64,000 nucleotides of DNA from Pseudomonas sp. LS1212 (GCF_024741815.1 NZ_CP102951.1:1813001-1877000); one strand, 5' to 3'; positions 24,969-34,707 are shown, counted from the stretch's first letter. A program made the numbers and translations. The notes: generated by a model from the sequence alone, not told the origin.

Positions 24969-25133
24969 GAAACGCTCCGGGAAGTGCAAGGTGATCGGGA
25001 CACGCTGAGGCGCCCAAGGCGCGGCAGTATACCTGTACAACCAGGGCAACGGCTGTGGTTCAAACCGGTTGCAGGCGCAATCCTGACTGATGGCAAGTAG
25101 AATCGTACTATTGAATGCGTTTTCGAGGTTGCA

Positions 25134-27500
25134 GTGGTGGATCTACAGCAGGGTTTTCTCCTGACCCGGCATTGGCGCGATACGCCCGACGGCACCGAAG
25201 TGGAGTTCTGGCTGGCCACCGACGACGGCCCCCGGCATATCCGCCTCCCTCATCAACCCTCGGTGGCCTTCATTCCTGCCGAGCAACGCGAACAGGCCGA
25301 GGCGCTGCTGCGCGGCGAGCGTGGCGTCGAGCTGCGCCCGCTGGGCCTGTGCGACTTCCACCACCGCCCCGTGCTGGGGTTGTATTGCCAACAGCACCGC
25401 CAGTTGATGAACCTCGAAACGCTGCTGCGAAACGCCGGCGTCGATGTGTTCGAGGCCGACATCCGCCCGCCGGAGCGCTACTTGATGGAGCGCTTCATTA
25501 CCGCACCGGTGTACTTCGGTGGTACGCCCAATCGCGGCGGCACATTGCTCGACGCGCAGATGAAGCCTGCGCCGGACTACCGCCCCAACCTGAGGCTGGT
25601 CTCGCTGGACATCGAAACCAATGCCCACGGCGACCTGTACTCCATCGCCCTGGAAGGCTGCGGCGAGCGGCAGGTCTACATGCTCGGGCCGGCGAACGGT
25701 GCGGCTGAGGCGCTCGACTTCCAACTCGACTATTGCGACAGCCGGGCGCAATTGCTGGAGGCATTGAACCGGTGGCTCGCCCGCCACGACCCCGACGCCA
25801 TCATCGGTTGGAATCTGGTGCAGTTCGACCTGCGCGTGTTGCACGAGCATGCGCAGCGCCTGAAGGTGCCGCTGCGGCTCGGACGCGATGGCGATGTGAT
25901 GGGCTGGCGTGAGCACGGTGGTCGCAACAACCACTACTTCGCAGCGGCGGCCGGAAGGCTGATCATCGATGGAATCGAGGCGCTGCGCTCGGCGACCTGG
26001 AGCTTCCCCTCCTTCAGCCTGGAAAACGTCGCGCAGACGCTGCTCGGCGAGGGCAAATCCATCGACAACCCGTACCAGCGCATGGACGCCATCGACCGCA
26101 TGTTCGCCGAGGACAAGCCCGCGCTGGCACGCTACAACCTCAAGGACTGCGAGCTGGTCACGCGGATTTTCGCCAAGACCGAACTGCTGACCTTCCTGCT
26201 CGAGCGCGCCACCGTCACCGGCCTGCCCACCGATCGCAGCGGTGGTTCGGTCGCGGCCTTCACACACCTGTACATGCCGCTGATGCATCGCCAGGGCTTC
26301 GTCGCACCGAACCTTGGCGAACGACCGCCAGAGGCCAGCCCCGGTGGCTTCGTGATGGACTCGCGGCCCGGTTTGTACGAATCGGTGCTGGTGCTCGACT
26401 ACAAGAGCCTCTACCCGTCGATCATCCGCACCTTCCTGATCGACCCGGTGGGGCTGGTGGAGGGCATGCGCCACCCGGAGGACAGTGCGTCGGTGCCCGG
26501 TTTTCGCGGGGCACGCTTCTCGCGCACGCGCCATTGCCTGCCGGCGATTGTCGAGCGTGTCTGGCAGGGCCGCGAAGCGGCCAAGCGCGAGAAGAACCAA
26601 CCGCTCTCCCAGGCCCTGAAGATCATCATGAATGCCTTCTACGGGGTGCTGGGCTCCAGCGGCTGCCGCTTCTTCGACCCGCGCCTGGCGTCATCCATCA
26701 CCCTGCGTGGCCACGAGATCATGCTCAAGACCCGCCAACTGATCGAAGCCCAGGGCTATGCGGTGATCTACGGCGACACCGACTCCACCTTCGTCTGGCT
26801 CAAGGGGGCGCACGAGGAAGCCGCAGCGGCGCAGATCGGCCGCACGCTGGTGCATCAGGTGAACCAGTGGTGGCGCGAGCACCTGCAACACGAATACGGG
26901 CTGCAAAGCGCGCTGGAGCTGCAGTTCGAGACGCACTTCCGGCGCTTCCTCATGCCCACTATCCGTGGCGCCGAGGAGGGCAGCAAGAAACGCTATGCCG
27001 GGCTGGTCACCCGTGCCGACGGCAGCGAAGAGATGATCTACAAAGGGCTGGAAACCGTGCGCACCGACTGGTCGCCGCTGGCCCGGCAGTTTCAGCAGGA
27101 GCTGTACCTGCGCATCTTCCATCGGCAACCCTATCAGGACTATGTGCGCGATTACGTGCGCCGCACCCTGGCCGGCGAGCTTGATGAACTGCTGATCTAC
27201 CGCAAGCGCCTGCGCCGGCAGTTGGGCGACTACCTGCGCAACGTGCCGCCCCATGTGCGTGCGGCGCGTATCGCCGATGAGTACAACGACCGGCAGGGCA
27301 GGCCGCGGCAGTACCAGAATGGTGGCTGGATCAGCTATGTGATCACGGTCGCGGGGCCTGAGCCGCTGGAAACGCGCAGCGCGCCGATCGACTATGACCA
27401 CTATGTGACGCGGCAGCTGCAGCCGGTGGCGGATGCCATATTGCCGTTCGTGCGGGACGATTTCAGTACGTTGATCGGTGGGCAGCTGGGGTTGTTCTGA
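25134..27500 (+). CDS. polB: DNA polymerase II
   Basis: This 788-residue B-family polymerase, a repair and translesion enzyme usually under LexA control, has the 3'-5' exonuclease motifs LVSLDIETN near residue 155, GWNLVQFDL near 225 and YNLKDCELV near 335. Polymerase motifs follow: DYKSLYPSI near 420, KIIMNAFYG near 495 and YGDTDSTFVW near 545. All catalytic Asp and Glu residues are present. The start is GTG 25134 or GTG 25137. No clear CTG-N10-CAG LexA box was found by eye in the upstream 150 bp. Confidence 0.95.
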   Translation: MVDLQQGFLLTRHWRDTPDGTEVEFWLATDDGPRHIRLPHQPSVAFIPAEQREQAEALLRGERGVELRPLGLCDFHHRPVLGLYCQQHRQLMNLETLLRNAGVDVFEADIRPPERYLMERFITAPVYFGGTPNRGGTLLDAQMKPAPDYRPNLRLVSLDIETNAHGDLYSIALEGCGERQVYMLGPANGAAEALDFQLDYCDSRAQLLEALNRWLARHDPDAIIGWNLVQFDLRVLHEHAQRLKVPLRLGRDGDVMGWREHGGRNNHYFAAAAGRLIIDGIEALRSATWSFPSFSLENVAQTLLGEGKSIDNPYQRMDAIDRMFAEDKPALARYNLKDCELVTRIFAKTELLTFLLERATVTGLPTDRSGGSVAAFTHLYMPLMHRQGFVAPNLGERPPEASPGGFVMDSRPGLYESVLVLDYKSLYPSIIRTFLIDPVGLVEGMRHPEDSASVPGFRGARFSRTRHCLPAIVERVWQGREAAKREKNQPLSQALKIIMNAFYGVLGSSGCRFFDPRLASSITLRGHEIMLKTRQLIEAQGYAVIYGDTDSTFVWLKGAHEEAAAAQIGRTLVHQVNQWWREHLQHEYGLQSALELQFETHFRRFLMPTIRGAEEGSKKRYAGLVTRADGSEEMIYKGLETVRTDWSPLARQFQQELYLRIFHRQPYQDYVRDYVRRTLAGELDELLIYRKRLRRQLGDYLRNVPPHVRAARIADEYNDRQGRPRQYQNGGWISYVITVAGPEPLETRSAPIDYDHYVTRQLQPVADAILPFVRDDFSTLIGGQLGLF

Positions 27501-27517
27501 GCCCGCACCCTGCGGGC
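27501..27517. terminator. Convergent-gene hairpin
   Basis: GCCCGC, a 5-base loop and GCGGGC lie in the 37-bp gap between the converging polB and PLP-enzyme genes. It probably serves both directions. No U tract is present. Confidence 0.45.
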
Positions 27518-27537
27518 GGGCCCAGCGATGTCGGTGT

Positions 27538-28869
27538 TCAACCCAGCGAGCGCATTACCGCCAAGGTCTTCTCGATGTCTTGCGGGCTGTTGACGATGCC
27601 GGCCGAGAACCGCACCGTCGAATGGCGATAGGGCGTCGCGCTGGCAATGATTTTGTGCTGCTTGAGGACCTCCACCACCTCTCGCGGTGAATGCCCCTTG
27701 ACCTCGCAACACACGATCCCGGCCGACAACTGCGCCGGGAGCGGTGTGTGCAGGGTGACATGCGGCATGGCGTCCAGGCCTTCCTTGAGCAGACCATTGA
27801 GTTGCGAAACCCGGTCGGCAATGCGTTTGCGGCCAAGCTTCCTGTTGAACTCGAACGCTTCGATGGTCGCCCACTGGTTTTCGAAAGCCAGAAAGCCCCC
27901 CGGGCTGACCCAGGAGGCCTCGGTCGGCCCTTGCGGATCGCGCTGCTGCCGCCACGCATTCGAGGGCTCGGCCGCCATGATGGTGGGTATGGTCGGAATG
28001 ACCTGCGCCCAGTGCTCGGCCTTGGCCCAGACCAGGCCTGTCCCGTGAGGGGCCATTATCCATTTGTGCGTGCCGGCGCTGAAAAAATCACAGCCAAGGC
28101 TCGCAACGTCCTCATCCACGCAGCCGAAACCGTGCACGCCATCGACCACATAGAGAATCTGGTCGTCGGCCTTGCGCCTGCGGTTGGCCTGCGCGATCAC
28201 TTCACCGATTTCTTTGAGCGGCAGGCGTACGCCGGTACCCGAATGCACCCAGGTCATGGCGACCAGCCTGGTGTTCGGACGGATCGCATCGCCGATTCGT
28301 TGCACGATCGCGTCGACGGTCACCTCACTGCGGTCGCGATACAGTTCGATGCGGCGGATGCTGCCCCCCAATTTCAACATGGCCAGGCGCATGGCTTCAT
28401 CATGGGTGTACCACTCATGGTGAGTCGTGAGGATCTCCTGGTCGGCCCGCAGGTGCAGGCCGTTGTAGATCATCGACAAGCCTTGAGTCGTGCTGGTCGT
28501 CAACGCGACCTCCTCGGGCTTGCCGCCGATGTACTCGGCGGCAGCGGCGCAGACCTTGCGCCAAACCATATCCTGCGGTTTGGCAAACATGTGATCCTCA
28601 AGGTAGGTGTAGGGGTTTTCGTCGAACGCCTTGCGATGTCGGGCCAGTGCTTCACGTACAGGTAGAGGCATGGAAGCCAGGAAAAAATTGGAGATGTGCA
28701 CGTAATCGGGCGACAGGTTGAACTGAGCCCTGACCGATGTCCAATCATGAGAGTCCATGGGTATTTTCGAGTCCTTGTCCGCTGCCAAGCCAACATTGCT
28801 CAGCATAGCGCTGCCGGCAATACTAGCGCTCAGCGTGCCTCTCATGAAATCGCGACGTGTAAAGGCCAT
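27538..28869 (-). CDS. Tat-exported class V PLP enzyme (PvdN-like)
   Basis: This 443-residue protein opens with a twin-arginine signal (TRRDFMRG, then a hydrophobic stretch ending VGLAADK near residue 31), so it works in the periplasm. The body is aminotransferase class V fold: TTSTTQGLSMIYNG near 130, VVDGVHGFG (PLP-contacting Asp) near 245 and the Schiff-base Lys in SAGTHKWIMAPHGTG near 270. The best-known exported relative is PvdN, which modifies the glutamate side chain of pyoverdine after export. As the last gene of the ATP-grasp cluster, it may finish the product outside the cytoplasm. The reaction is unknown. Confidence 0.85.
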   Translation of the reverse strand: MAFTRRDFMRGTLSASIAGSAMLSNVGLAADKDSKIPMDSHDWTSVRAQFNLSPDYVHISNFFLASMPLPVREALARHRKAFDENPYTYLEDHMFAKPQDMVWRKVCAAAAEYIGGKPEEVALTTSTTQGLSMIYNGLHLRADQEILTTHHEWYTHDEAMRLAMLKLGGSIRRIELYRDRSEVTVDAIVQRIGDAIRPNTRLVAMTWVHSGTGVRLPLKEIGEVIAQANRRRKADDQILYVVDGVHGFGCVDEDVASLGCDFFSAGTHKWIMAPHGTGLVWAKAEHWAQVIPTIPTIMAAEPSNAWRQQRDPQGPTEASWVSPGGFLAFENQWATIEAFEFNRKLGRKRIADRVSQLNGLLKEGLDAMPHVTLHTPLPAQLSAGIVCCEVKGHSPREVVEVLKQHKIIASATPYRHSTVRFSAGIVNSPQDIEKTLAVMRSLG

Positions 28870-28893
28870 TGATGATTACCTTGCAGGGAGGGC

Positions 28894-29790
28894 TCAGGCC
28901 ACGGGGCGCAGAGGACGAGCGAACAATGCGTTGCTGATGCGCTGGCCGTACAGGCCAACCGCAAGGCCGAGGACAATCAGCGCCATGGCGAGCAGTTTGG
29001 TGTACGAAAGGCTCTCGTTGAAAATCATCACCGAGCCGAGCATGCCGAAAATAGGCACCAGCAACGACAGCGGGGCCACCGTTGAAACGGGGTACTTCTT
29101 GAGCAGCGAATTCCACACCCAGTAAGCGAACAGGGTGTTGGGGTAAACCTGGAACAGGATCGACAGCACCGCAGTCAAATCCAGCTGGTTGGCCAGCGCC
29201 ACGTAGCCGGCAGAGCCATTGACCGCATAGTCCAGAGCGAACAGCGGAATGGGTGCAAAGGCGCTGGACCACACGAGAAAGGCGAACACCTCTGTGGTCT
29301 GGGCTTTTTTATTGATGATGTTGGCCACGCTCCAGGCAATGGCCCCGAACAGCACCATCGCCAGGCCGGCCATCGTCACAGAGCCATCGCTGATGAAAAT
29401 GATGCTCAACAGGCCGCCAAGCGCAATGGCGATGCCGATCAGTTGAAATTTGGTGAGGGCTTCCTTGAACACCCACGAGCCGAGCAGGATGGTGAAGAAG
29501 GCACTGAACTGGAGCACCAGTGAAGCGATGCCGGCCGACAGGCCGGTCTTGATCCCCAGGTTCACGACCCCCCACAAGCCGATGCCGAACACCAGGCCAT
29601 AACCCACAATGTAGCGCCATGCCACGTTGGGCTTGGCGATGAAGAATATGGCGGGCAGGGCGCAGAGCGAGAAACGGATACCGGCCAGGATAAAGGGGTC
29701 CACCGTTGCCAGGCCCAGCTTTATGACCGAAAAGTTGAAGCCCCAGATGGCGGTGATGAGAATCGCAAGTAATAGATGTCCAGGTTTCAT
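28894..29790 (-). CDS. EamA-family exporter of the cluster
   Basis: This 298-residue inner-membrane protein has two EamA repeats and about ten membrane segments (first AILITAIWGFNFSVIKLGL, second near VLFGAIAWSVANIINKKAQ). Family members such as YdcZ/RhtA types export amino acids and small metabolites. It is 24 bp upstream of the Tat PLP enzyme and 80 bp downstream of an ATP-grasp gene on the same strand, so it is the probable exporter carrying the cytoplasmic intermediate to the periplasmic enzyme. Confidence 0.85.
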   Translation of the reverse strand: MKPGHLLLAILITAIWGFNFSVIKLGLATVDPFILAGIRFSLCALPAIFFIAKPNVAWRYIVGYGLVFGIGLWGVVNLGIKTGLSAGIASLVLQFSAFFTILLGSWVFKEALTKFQLIGIAIALGGLLSIIFISDGSVTMAGLAMVLFGAIAWSVANIINKKAQTTEVFAFLVWSSAFAPIPLFALDYAVNGSAGYVALANQLDLTAVLSILFQVYPNTLFAYWVWNSLLKKYPVSTVAPLSLLVPIFGMLGSVMIFNESLSYTKLLAMALIVLGLAVGLYGQRISNALFARPLRPVA

Positions 29791-29870
29791 GTGTAGGTCG
29801 CCAAGTAGTCCATCATTCAGGGAAGAGGCCGCACGCAGCCTGTAAACCAGTCGTCATCGGTCAAGCGCGG

Positions 29871-31100
29871 TCAGGCTACGGCCTCGGTGGCCGGGCACAG
29901 CGCTACACCGTCAAAGAGGTTGCGCAGCCAGGCCTTGGCCTGGTTCGGGCTCGCCAGCTTCACGATGCCTGTCAGCGGCGCCTCATGGGCGGAGTAGGTG
30001 ACGTGCCGGGGCAGCGCCGCGCCAATGGGGAGCTCATGCCACTGGACAATGGCGCTGCTGTCGCGAAACGCCGTTGCCCCGCTGAGCCCTGCAAAGGTTG
30101 CGTCTGGATGCGCGTGCCCCGGGAATGCAAACCAGCCGAAGCAGTCGGGCGAAGCGTTCGAGGGCTCACGGGGCTCGATCGGATACGTGTGCAAATGGAT
30201 GCGCAGTTCCAGAGAGGGGAGATGGATACCGGTGGCCATTTCGAAGGTTGCGACTACATCCGCGCCGCCCACTCGATGGCCAACTTCCAGAAACACAGGG
30301 TTATCGCCATCCATGATGGCTTCCAGGTGAAAGGCCCCGTCGCGGATTTCCACCGCCGCCAGCGCCTTGCCGACCCACTCGCGCATGGCCGGTGTGGTTT
30401 CCATCTGAAAGGAGCCCAAGGGTTCACCGTGCTCCATGTAGGCCAGGCACGTGCCGACATACTCGCTGGAAGTCATCTCGTAGATCCGGCCGTGTTGAAC
30501 CAGCCCGTCGAAATGGCGCACCGGCCCGTCAATGAACTCCTCGACTTCAAATGCCTCGAGCCGCAGCGCACTGTTGTCCATTCGCTGACTCACTGCTTGC
30601 GCTGCCAGGGCGACGCTGTCGTGCACTTCCACATCCACACTCGATGCGCCGCTATGGGGCTTGATCACGGTTTTACCGGACCAGGGGCAGGCATCGGGTC
30701 GTTGCATGAAAGCATCCAGTGACAGGAAGCGAGGCACCCGCAAGCCGCTGGCTGCAACAGCGTCCTTCATGAGCAGCTTGTTACGTACCAGGCTGACCTG
30801 CCGAACGGACGGCCCCGGCACGCCGAAGGCTTCCCTGAGGCGTGCTGCGTCGAGCAATTCATACTCGGACATTGAAATGATGCGGTCGAAACACATCGGC
30901 CCCTGTATCAGCCACGCGTACGCTTCGTCGAAGGCACTGGACAGTCCGGGGCGTACGACCCGCGTGCAATTCAGATCGGCAGGGAGTGTGTCGATGATGG
31001 CCTGTACACCCAGATAGGTGACGTGGTGCGCCGTGTGATCGATGCCACGGTGGTACTCGATTCGGGCATAGGGAACGCGATGTAAAATCAGGATATTCAT
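29871..31100 (-). CDS. ATP-grasp ligase 1
   Basis: This 409-residue carboxylate-amine ligase-like protein has a pre-ATP-grasp domain (MNILILHRVPYARIEY start), ATP-binding lysine in KTVIKPHSGASS near residue 145 and the metal/phosphate end FLEVGHRVGGAD near residue 275. The usual Asn of the E-x-N-x-R pattern is His here (EVGHR), a point to check for activity. Enzymes of this group form an acyl phosphate from one amino acid and ligate a second amine. AAGG lies 9 bases before ATG 31100. It is the third ligase in transcription order. Confidence 0.83.
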   Translation of the reverse strand: MNILILHRVPYARIEYHRGIDHTAHHVTYLGVQAIIDTLPADLNCTRVVRPGLSSAFDEAYAWLIQGPMCFDRIISMSEYELLDAARLREAFGVPGPSVRQVSLVRNKLLMKDAVAASGLRVPRFLSLDAFMQRPDACPWSGKTVIKPHSGASSVDVEVHDSVALAAQAVSQRMDNSALRLEAFEVEEFIDGPVRHFDGLVQHGRIYEMTSSEYVGTCLAYMEHGEPLGSFQMETTPAMREWVGKALAAVEIRDGAFHLEAIMDGDNPVFLEVGHRVGGADVVATFEMATGIHLPSLELRIHLHTYPIEPREPSNASPDCFGWFAFPGHAHPDATFAGLSGATAFRDSSAIVQWHELPIGAALPRHVTYSAHEAPLTGIVKLASPNQAKAWLRNLFDGVALCPATEAVA

Positions 31101-31193
31101 AATCTGAAACCTTTAAAAAGCGCCGCCTGACTGCTTCATGGGCAAAAGTCAGAACGTTGATGTTGTGTGCGTCGAGCCTGCAAACTCAGGGTG

Positions 31194-32522
31194 TCAGGAG
31201 GCAATCCGTTGCGATTGCCCAGGCAGCAGGCGGGCCAGTTCCATCAGCCATTGCTCGCGCAGCGTCTGGATCACGTCACGGATATCGACCCGGTCCACAT
31301 GCAGCACGATGCACACCTGGGCCGCAAAATCGCTGTTATCGCGTGGGACCCGTCTGATGTGGCGTTTCTCCAGGCCCAACCAGGTGAACTCGTAGGCGAC
31401 CAGCTCCTTGTGGTTCAGGCCATGCAAGGTGGCTGACGCCAGCAGCGCGTAGGTGAAAGGGTGATGATCAGTGGTGATGTCGTGGGGCTCGAAGTCCATG
31501 TCCCTCGGCACGCCCAGCATGATGGTGGCGGCTGTGCAGGTGGGGGCATTCAGGGCGGCGGGGACGTCGACACCAAAGACCGAGTCAATCCAGGTTTCGA
31601 ACAGATCCAGGCCGTAGACCCAACGTGCCAATGACCAGATTTTCATTCCGGCGGGGCGACGATTGGGCTCCACAACGGCAGCGCGCGTACCGTCCTCGTT
31701 CAATTTGATTTCATTGTGAAACGGCCCGCGTGCTTGACCGATCAAGTGGTTGATCTGCTCGCCCGTGGCAAGCAGCGTCTGGCGCTCGCGATCGTTGAGG
31801 CGGGCCGGCAGCACCTGGGCGATTTCCACCGGGTAACGGCCATCGGCGCTGATCTTTTCGGTAATGAATGTCAGCGAACCCAGGCCGTCGTGGGAAAACT
31901 CGCGGCGGTAGGGAATCAACTGCTCGGCAAGCACGCCTTTTTCGACATAGGGTGCGACTTCGCAAAAGGCACTGGCGGGGTCATCGCCGCTACCGACGAG
32001 CACCACGCCACGGTTGTTGCCTTCACACATGGGCTTGATCACGAAGCCTTGCCGGTGGCGGTCGGCAAAGCGCAGCACGTCCTCTACGCAATGGATCGCA
32101 GAAAAATCCGGTACCAGCACGCCCATGCCCTCAAGCGTGGAGCGCTGTGCCGTTTCATGGGTGCGATACACGTATTTATCGAACGCACTCAGGGCCTTGC
32201 TGGCATCATCGACAGGCAGCCCGAGACGCTCAAGCAGTGCGGCGCCGCTGGCAACCGCATTGTCAGAGAAGACCAGGCCGGCACTGATACGTGACGCGTG
32301 TGGGCCAAGGCTTTCGATGGCGCGCTCGACAAAGTCGGCTGACAACGGATCGACATCGAATACGGCGTCGCTGATCGATAGATCAAGCGCTTGCGGATTG
32401 CTGCGAATCAGCCAGGTTTCAGCGCCCCAACGTACATGGGCGTAATTGCGCATCCGAAAAACTTCGGCGATGCGGCTCAAGTTGTAATCGATGATCAGCA
32501 GTACAGGCACATTGGGTGACAT
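31194..32522 (-). CDS. ATP-grasp ligase 2
   Basis: This 442-residue ATP-grasp protein shows FVIKPMCEGNNRGVVLVG near residue 160, LAEQLIPYRREFSHDG near 200 and VVEPNRRPAGMKIW near 270, where Glu and Asn would bind Mg-ATP. The sequence differs greatly from the other two ligases, so it is not a recent duplication. A GAGGAG site precedes the start, and 93 bp separate it from ligase 1. It probably joins another building block of the cluster product; the substrate is unknown. Confidence 0.83.
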   Translation of the reverse strand: MSPNVPVLLIIDYNLSRIAEVFRMRNYAHVRWGAETWLIRSNPQALDLSISDAVFDVDPLSADFVERAIESLGPHASRISAGLVFSDNAVASGAALLERLGLPVDDASKALSAFDKYVYRTHETAQRSTLEGMGVLVPDFSAIHCVEDVLRFADRHRQGFVIKPMCEGNNRGVVLVGSGDDPASAFCEVAPYVEKGVLAEQLIPYRREFSHDGLGSLTFITEKISADGRYPVEIAQVLPARLNDRERQTLLATGEQINHLIGQARGPFHNEIKLNEDGTRAAVVEPNRRPAGMKIWSLARWVYGLDLFETWIDSVFGVDVPAALNAPTCTAATIMLGVPRDMDFEPHDITTDHHPFTYALLASATLHGLNHKELVAYEFTWLGLEKRHIRRVPRDNSDFAAQVCIVLHVDRVDIRDVIQTLREQWLMELARLLPGQSQRIAS

Positions 32523-32561
32523 GTCGCTTCTCCTCTACGGGCATCTGGCCAGCGATTGTTA

Positions 32562-33941
32562 TTAGTGGGTTGCGCAGGTCACGTTGTCGCCAGGCTGCCT
32601 CTGTCGAGACTTGGCATAGCGAATGTCAATGGCTTGAGCCGAGAGCTGGCTCAACAAGGTGAACGTCTGTCGGTGATCGTTGCGTGCGAACGCCCAGAGC
32701 ATTTGCCCCAGGAACACTTCGCGGGCTTGGGCCGGGATTTCGTCGCCTGGTTTGAGCAGTACATGGGAAACCACCGGGTCCATTGCCAGAGGCCTGACTT
32801 CCACGTGCTCGAGCACGCCGGCCTCAGCGAAATAGACCCGGAAGAACGTCGCGATATCGCTGGGGCAAACCCCGTTGCATGTATATGAAATTTCGGCCAG
32901 GTAGCGCTCGAAGGTGCGGCGGGCGTTTGCATCATCGGCGCTGGCAAAGATCAGCAGTTCAAGCCAAAGCGACAACAGACTCTGGCCTTGGGTCATCGAA
33001 TTGACGCTGTGGGAAATCAGGCTGCCGCCCACGCGCGGGTTGATTTCGATCAGGTCCCAGGCCTTGCCGGTAAAACGCGCCTCTATGTGGAAGCATCCCC
33101 AGTTGAGCTGGACTTCATCGACGACTTTGCCGATCCATGCGACCCCCTCGGCGATAGCTTCGGGCGCGAGACTGACTGGCGGGCTGGTGCAGCAGTTTTC
33201 CAGCACCGTGTCGGCAGATTCGGTCATTTCGCATTTTTCGTGGATGGCCACGACATGTGCATTGCCATCGACCACCAACACTTCGAAGCTGAACTCGCGC
33301 CCGGTAATGTAGTGCTCGGCCATGAAACTCAGCGGGCCGTTGAAGGCGGAGGCGTACAGGGTGTCTTTTGCAGCGCAGGCGCGGATGCCCTCCAGCCCCG
33401 CCCACGTGGTGTTTTCGCGCAGCGGGAATGCGCCATAAGAAGCAATGCCATGAATGGGTTTGATGAAGTAACGCTTGTCGTCCTCCTTGAGCAGGGCGAG
33501 GGAAACAGGTGACAGCTCGATCGCACGCGCGGCCGAAAGCCCGGCGTCGGCCAAGCGGTTGCGAACGGCCAGTTTGTTGCGCAGTTTGAGCGTGTGCTCC
33601 CAGTCCAGGTCGTGAATCCCCAGGCGGCGAATGGCATAAGCCATCAGGTGGCGATACCCTTCCCAGACGGAGATACAGCACAGCACATGCTCGCCCTGGT
33701 CATGCAAGGTATCGATGCAGGCGTCCACATCACTGACCTGCAATTGGTGAGAAGCGGTTGAGTAAAGCTCGTCTGCCCAGCCACGTAGATGGTCGAGACG
33801 CTGTGGAACATGCTCGGGAAGTGGCAATGACGACAACACAAAGCATTTTAACTGGCGACGATCGAGTTCCGCTTTAAGGTCTTCGAGAAATGAATAGCCG
33901 CAATGGCTCAGGATCAGAACACCCGACGTATTATCTGTCAT
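32562..33941 (-). CDS. ATP-grasp ligase 3
   Basis: This 459-residue protein is the most canonical of the three: YFIKPIHGIASYGAFPL near residue 160, FMAEHYITGREFSFEVLVVDG near 210 and the complete FHIEARFTGKAWDLIEINPRVGGS near 285, with Glu, Asn and Arg in place. It resembles the L-amino acid ligases (BacD type) and carnosine-synthase-like ATP-grasps. It is 13 bp from the diiron-protein gene and 39 bp from ligase 2, indicating one transcript. Confidence 0.86.
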   Translation of the reverse strand: MTDNTSGVLILSHCGYSFLEDLKAELDRRQLKCFVLSSLPLPEHVPQRLDHLRGWADELYSTASHQLQVSDVDACIDTLHDQGEHVLCCISVWEGYRHLMAYAIRRLGIHDLDWEHTLKLRNKLAVRNRLADAGLSAARAIELSPVSLALLKEDDKRYFIKPIHGIASYGAFPLRENTTWAGLEGIRACAAKDTLYASAFNGPLSFMAEHYITGREFSFEVLVVDGNAHVVAIHEKCEMTESADTVLENCCTSPPVSLAPEAIAEGVAWIGKVVDEVQLNWGCFHIEARFTGKAWDLIEINPRVGGSLISHSVNSMTQGQSLLSLWLELLIFASADDANARRTFERYLAEISYTCNGVCPSDIATFFRVYFAEAGVLEHVEVRPLAMDPVVSHVLLKPGDEIPAQAREVFLGQMLWAFARNDHRQTFTLLSQLSAQAIDIRYAKSRQRQPGDNVTCATH

Positions 33942-33954
33942 TGCCGAGCCTTCC

Positions 33955-34707
33955 TTAAGCCGCTGCTACGTGTTTGTGAGCGAGGGTGTCTTCATACAGT
34001 TCGGTGAAGTACATCGCGAGAATTTTCTGGTGTTCGGCAAGGTACTGTTTCAGTGCGTCTATATCGGCAGGGCCTTTGATCAGGAATCGCAGTGCGGCCC
34101 ACACTTCGCCAGGATGATCGTCATTGATGTCGGTGTGGGAGTGGGAAATTTGCCCGACAATATTTTTTTCACCGACCGATGTTTTAAGGGCGTCGAGTTT
34201 CTTGGGTTCGAGTTTAACGTTCACATATTCAACCAGGTAGGAATATGCCACCACGCCGAGCGGGCCTTCATGATCCAGCAAGTAGGAGAAAAACCCGGTC
34301 AGCAACTTGGTCGATAAGTAGGGTTCGGTCGCCAGGAACGTCTCGCGACTGACACCCGCGCGGCTCAGGTCCTGAATGAACAGCTCGTCGTGGAGCATTT
34401 CCTCTTGTTCATAATGCGCCCAGATCTGCGCAGCCTCAGGGCTGACCTTGGCAATTTCGGTGAGCGCCTTGGCTTCCGAGACGCGCAGCATGCGAATGCG
34501 CCAGGCGGTTTCGATCAGGTGGCGCTTGTAATACTCACTGTCGACATTTTTGCCTTCCAGGTGAGCAGCCTCAGGCACCGTTTCATACCACTGCTCTACC
34601 TGACGATCGATCAGCCGATCAATCTCGGCGCGCAGCGTTACGGATGCGGCGGCATTCAAAAAGGGAGTGCGATCGCCATAGCCAACGTTTTTTACACGGT
34701 TCAACAT
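33955..34707 (-). CDS. Heme-oxygenase-like diiron oxidase/oxygenase (HDO)
   Basis: This 250-residue all-helical protein of the iron-containing redox enzyme / HDO superfamily (relatives SznF, UndA, BesC, FlcE, MgoB) has candidate metal ligands in YEQEEMLHDELFIQ near residue 110 and HSHTDINDDH near residue 200, the typical H-x3-D-x2-H-like helix. Such enzymes N-oxygenate amines or cleave amino acid carbon chains using O2. GAGG lies 7 bases before ATG 34707. The 2Fe-2S ferredoxin just upstream is a natural electron donor. It probably makes or modifies the unusual building block ligated by the ATP-grasp enzymes. Confidence 0.82.
   Translation of the reverse strand: MLNRVKNVGYGDRTPFLNAAASVTLRAEIDRLIDRQVEQWYETVPEAAHLEGKNVDSEYYKRHLIETAWRIRMLRVSEAKALTEIAKVSPEAAQIWAHYEQEEMLHDELFIQDLSRAGVSRETFLATEPYLSTKLLTGFFSYLLDHEGPLGVVAYSYLVEYVNVKLEPKKLDALKTSVGEKNIVGQISHSHTDINDDHPGEVWAALRFLIKGPADIDALKQYLAEHQKILAMYFTELYEDTLAHKHVAAA

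Noticed and set aside
25000..25133. LexA box upstream of polB
   Set aside because: Expected from E. coli biology, but no CTG-N10-CAG pattern with the usual AT core was found by eye. A matrix scan would be needed.
25143..26600. 485-codon open frame opposite polB
   Set aside because: Antisense of all the polymerase and exonuclease motifs, with no family resemblance.
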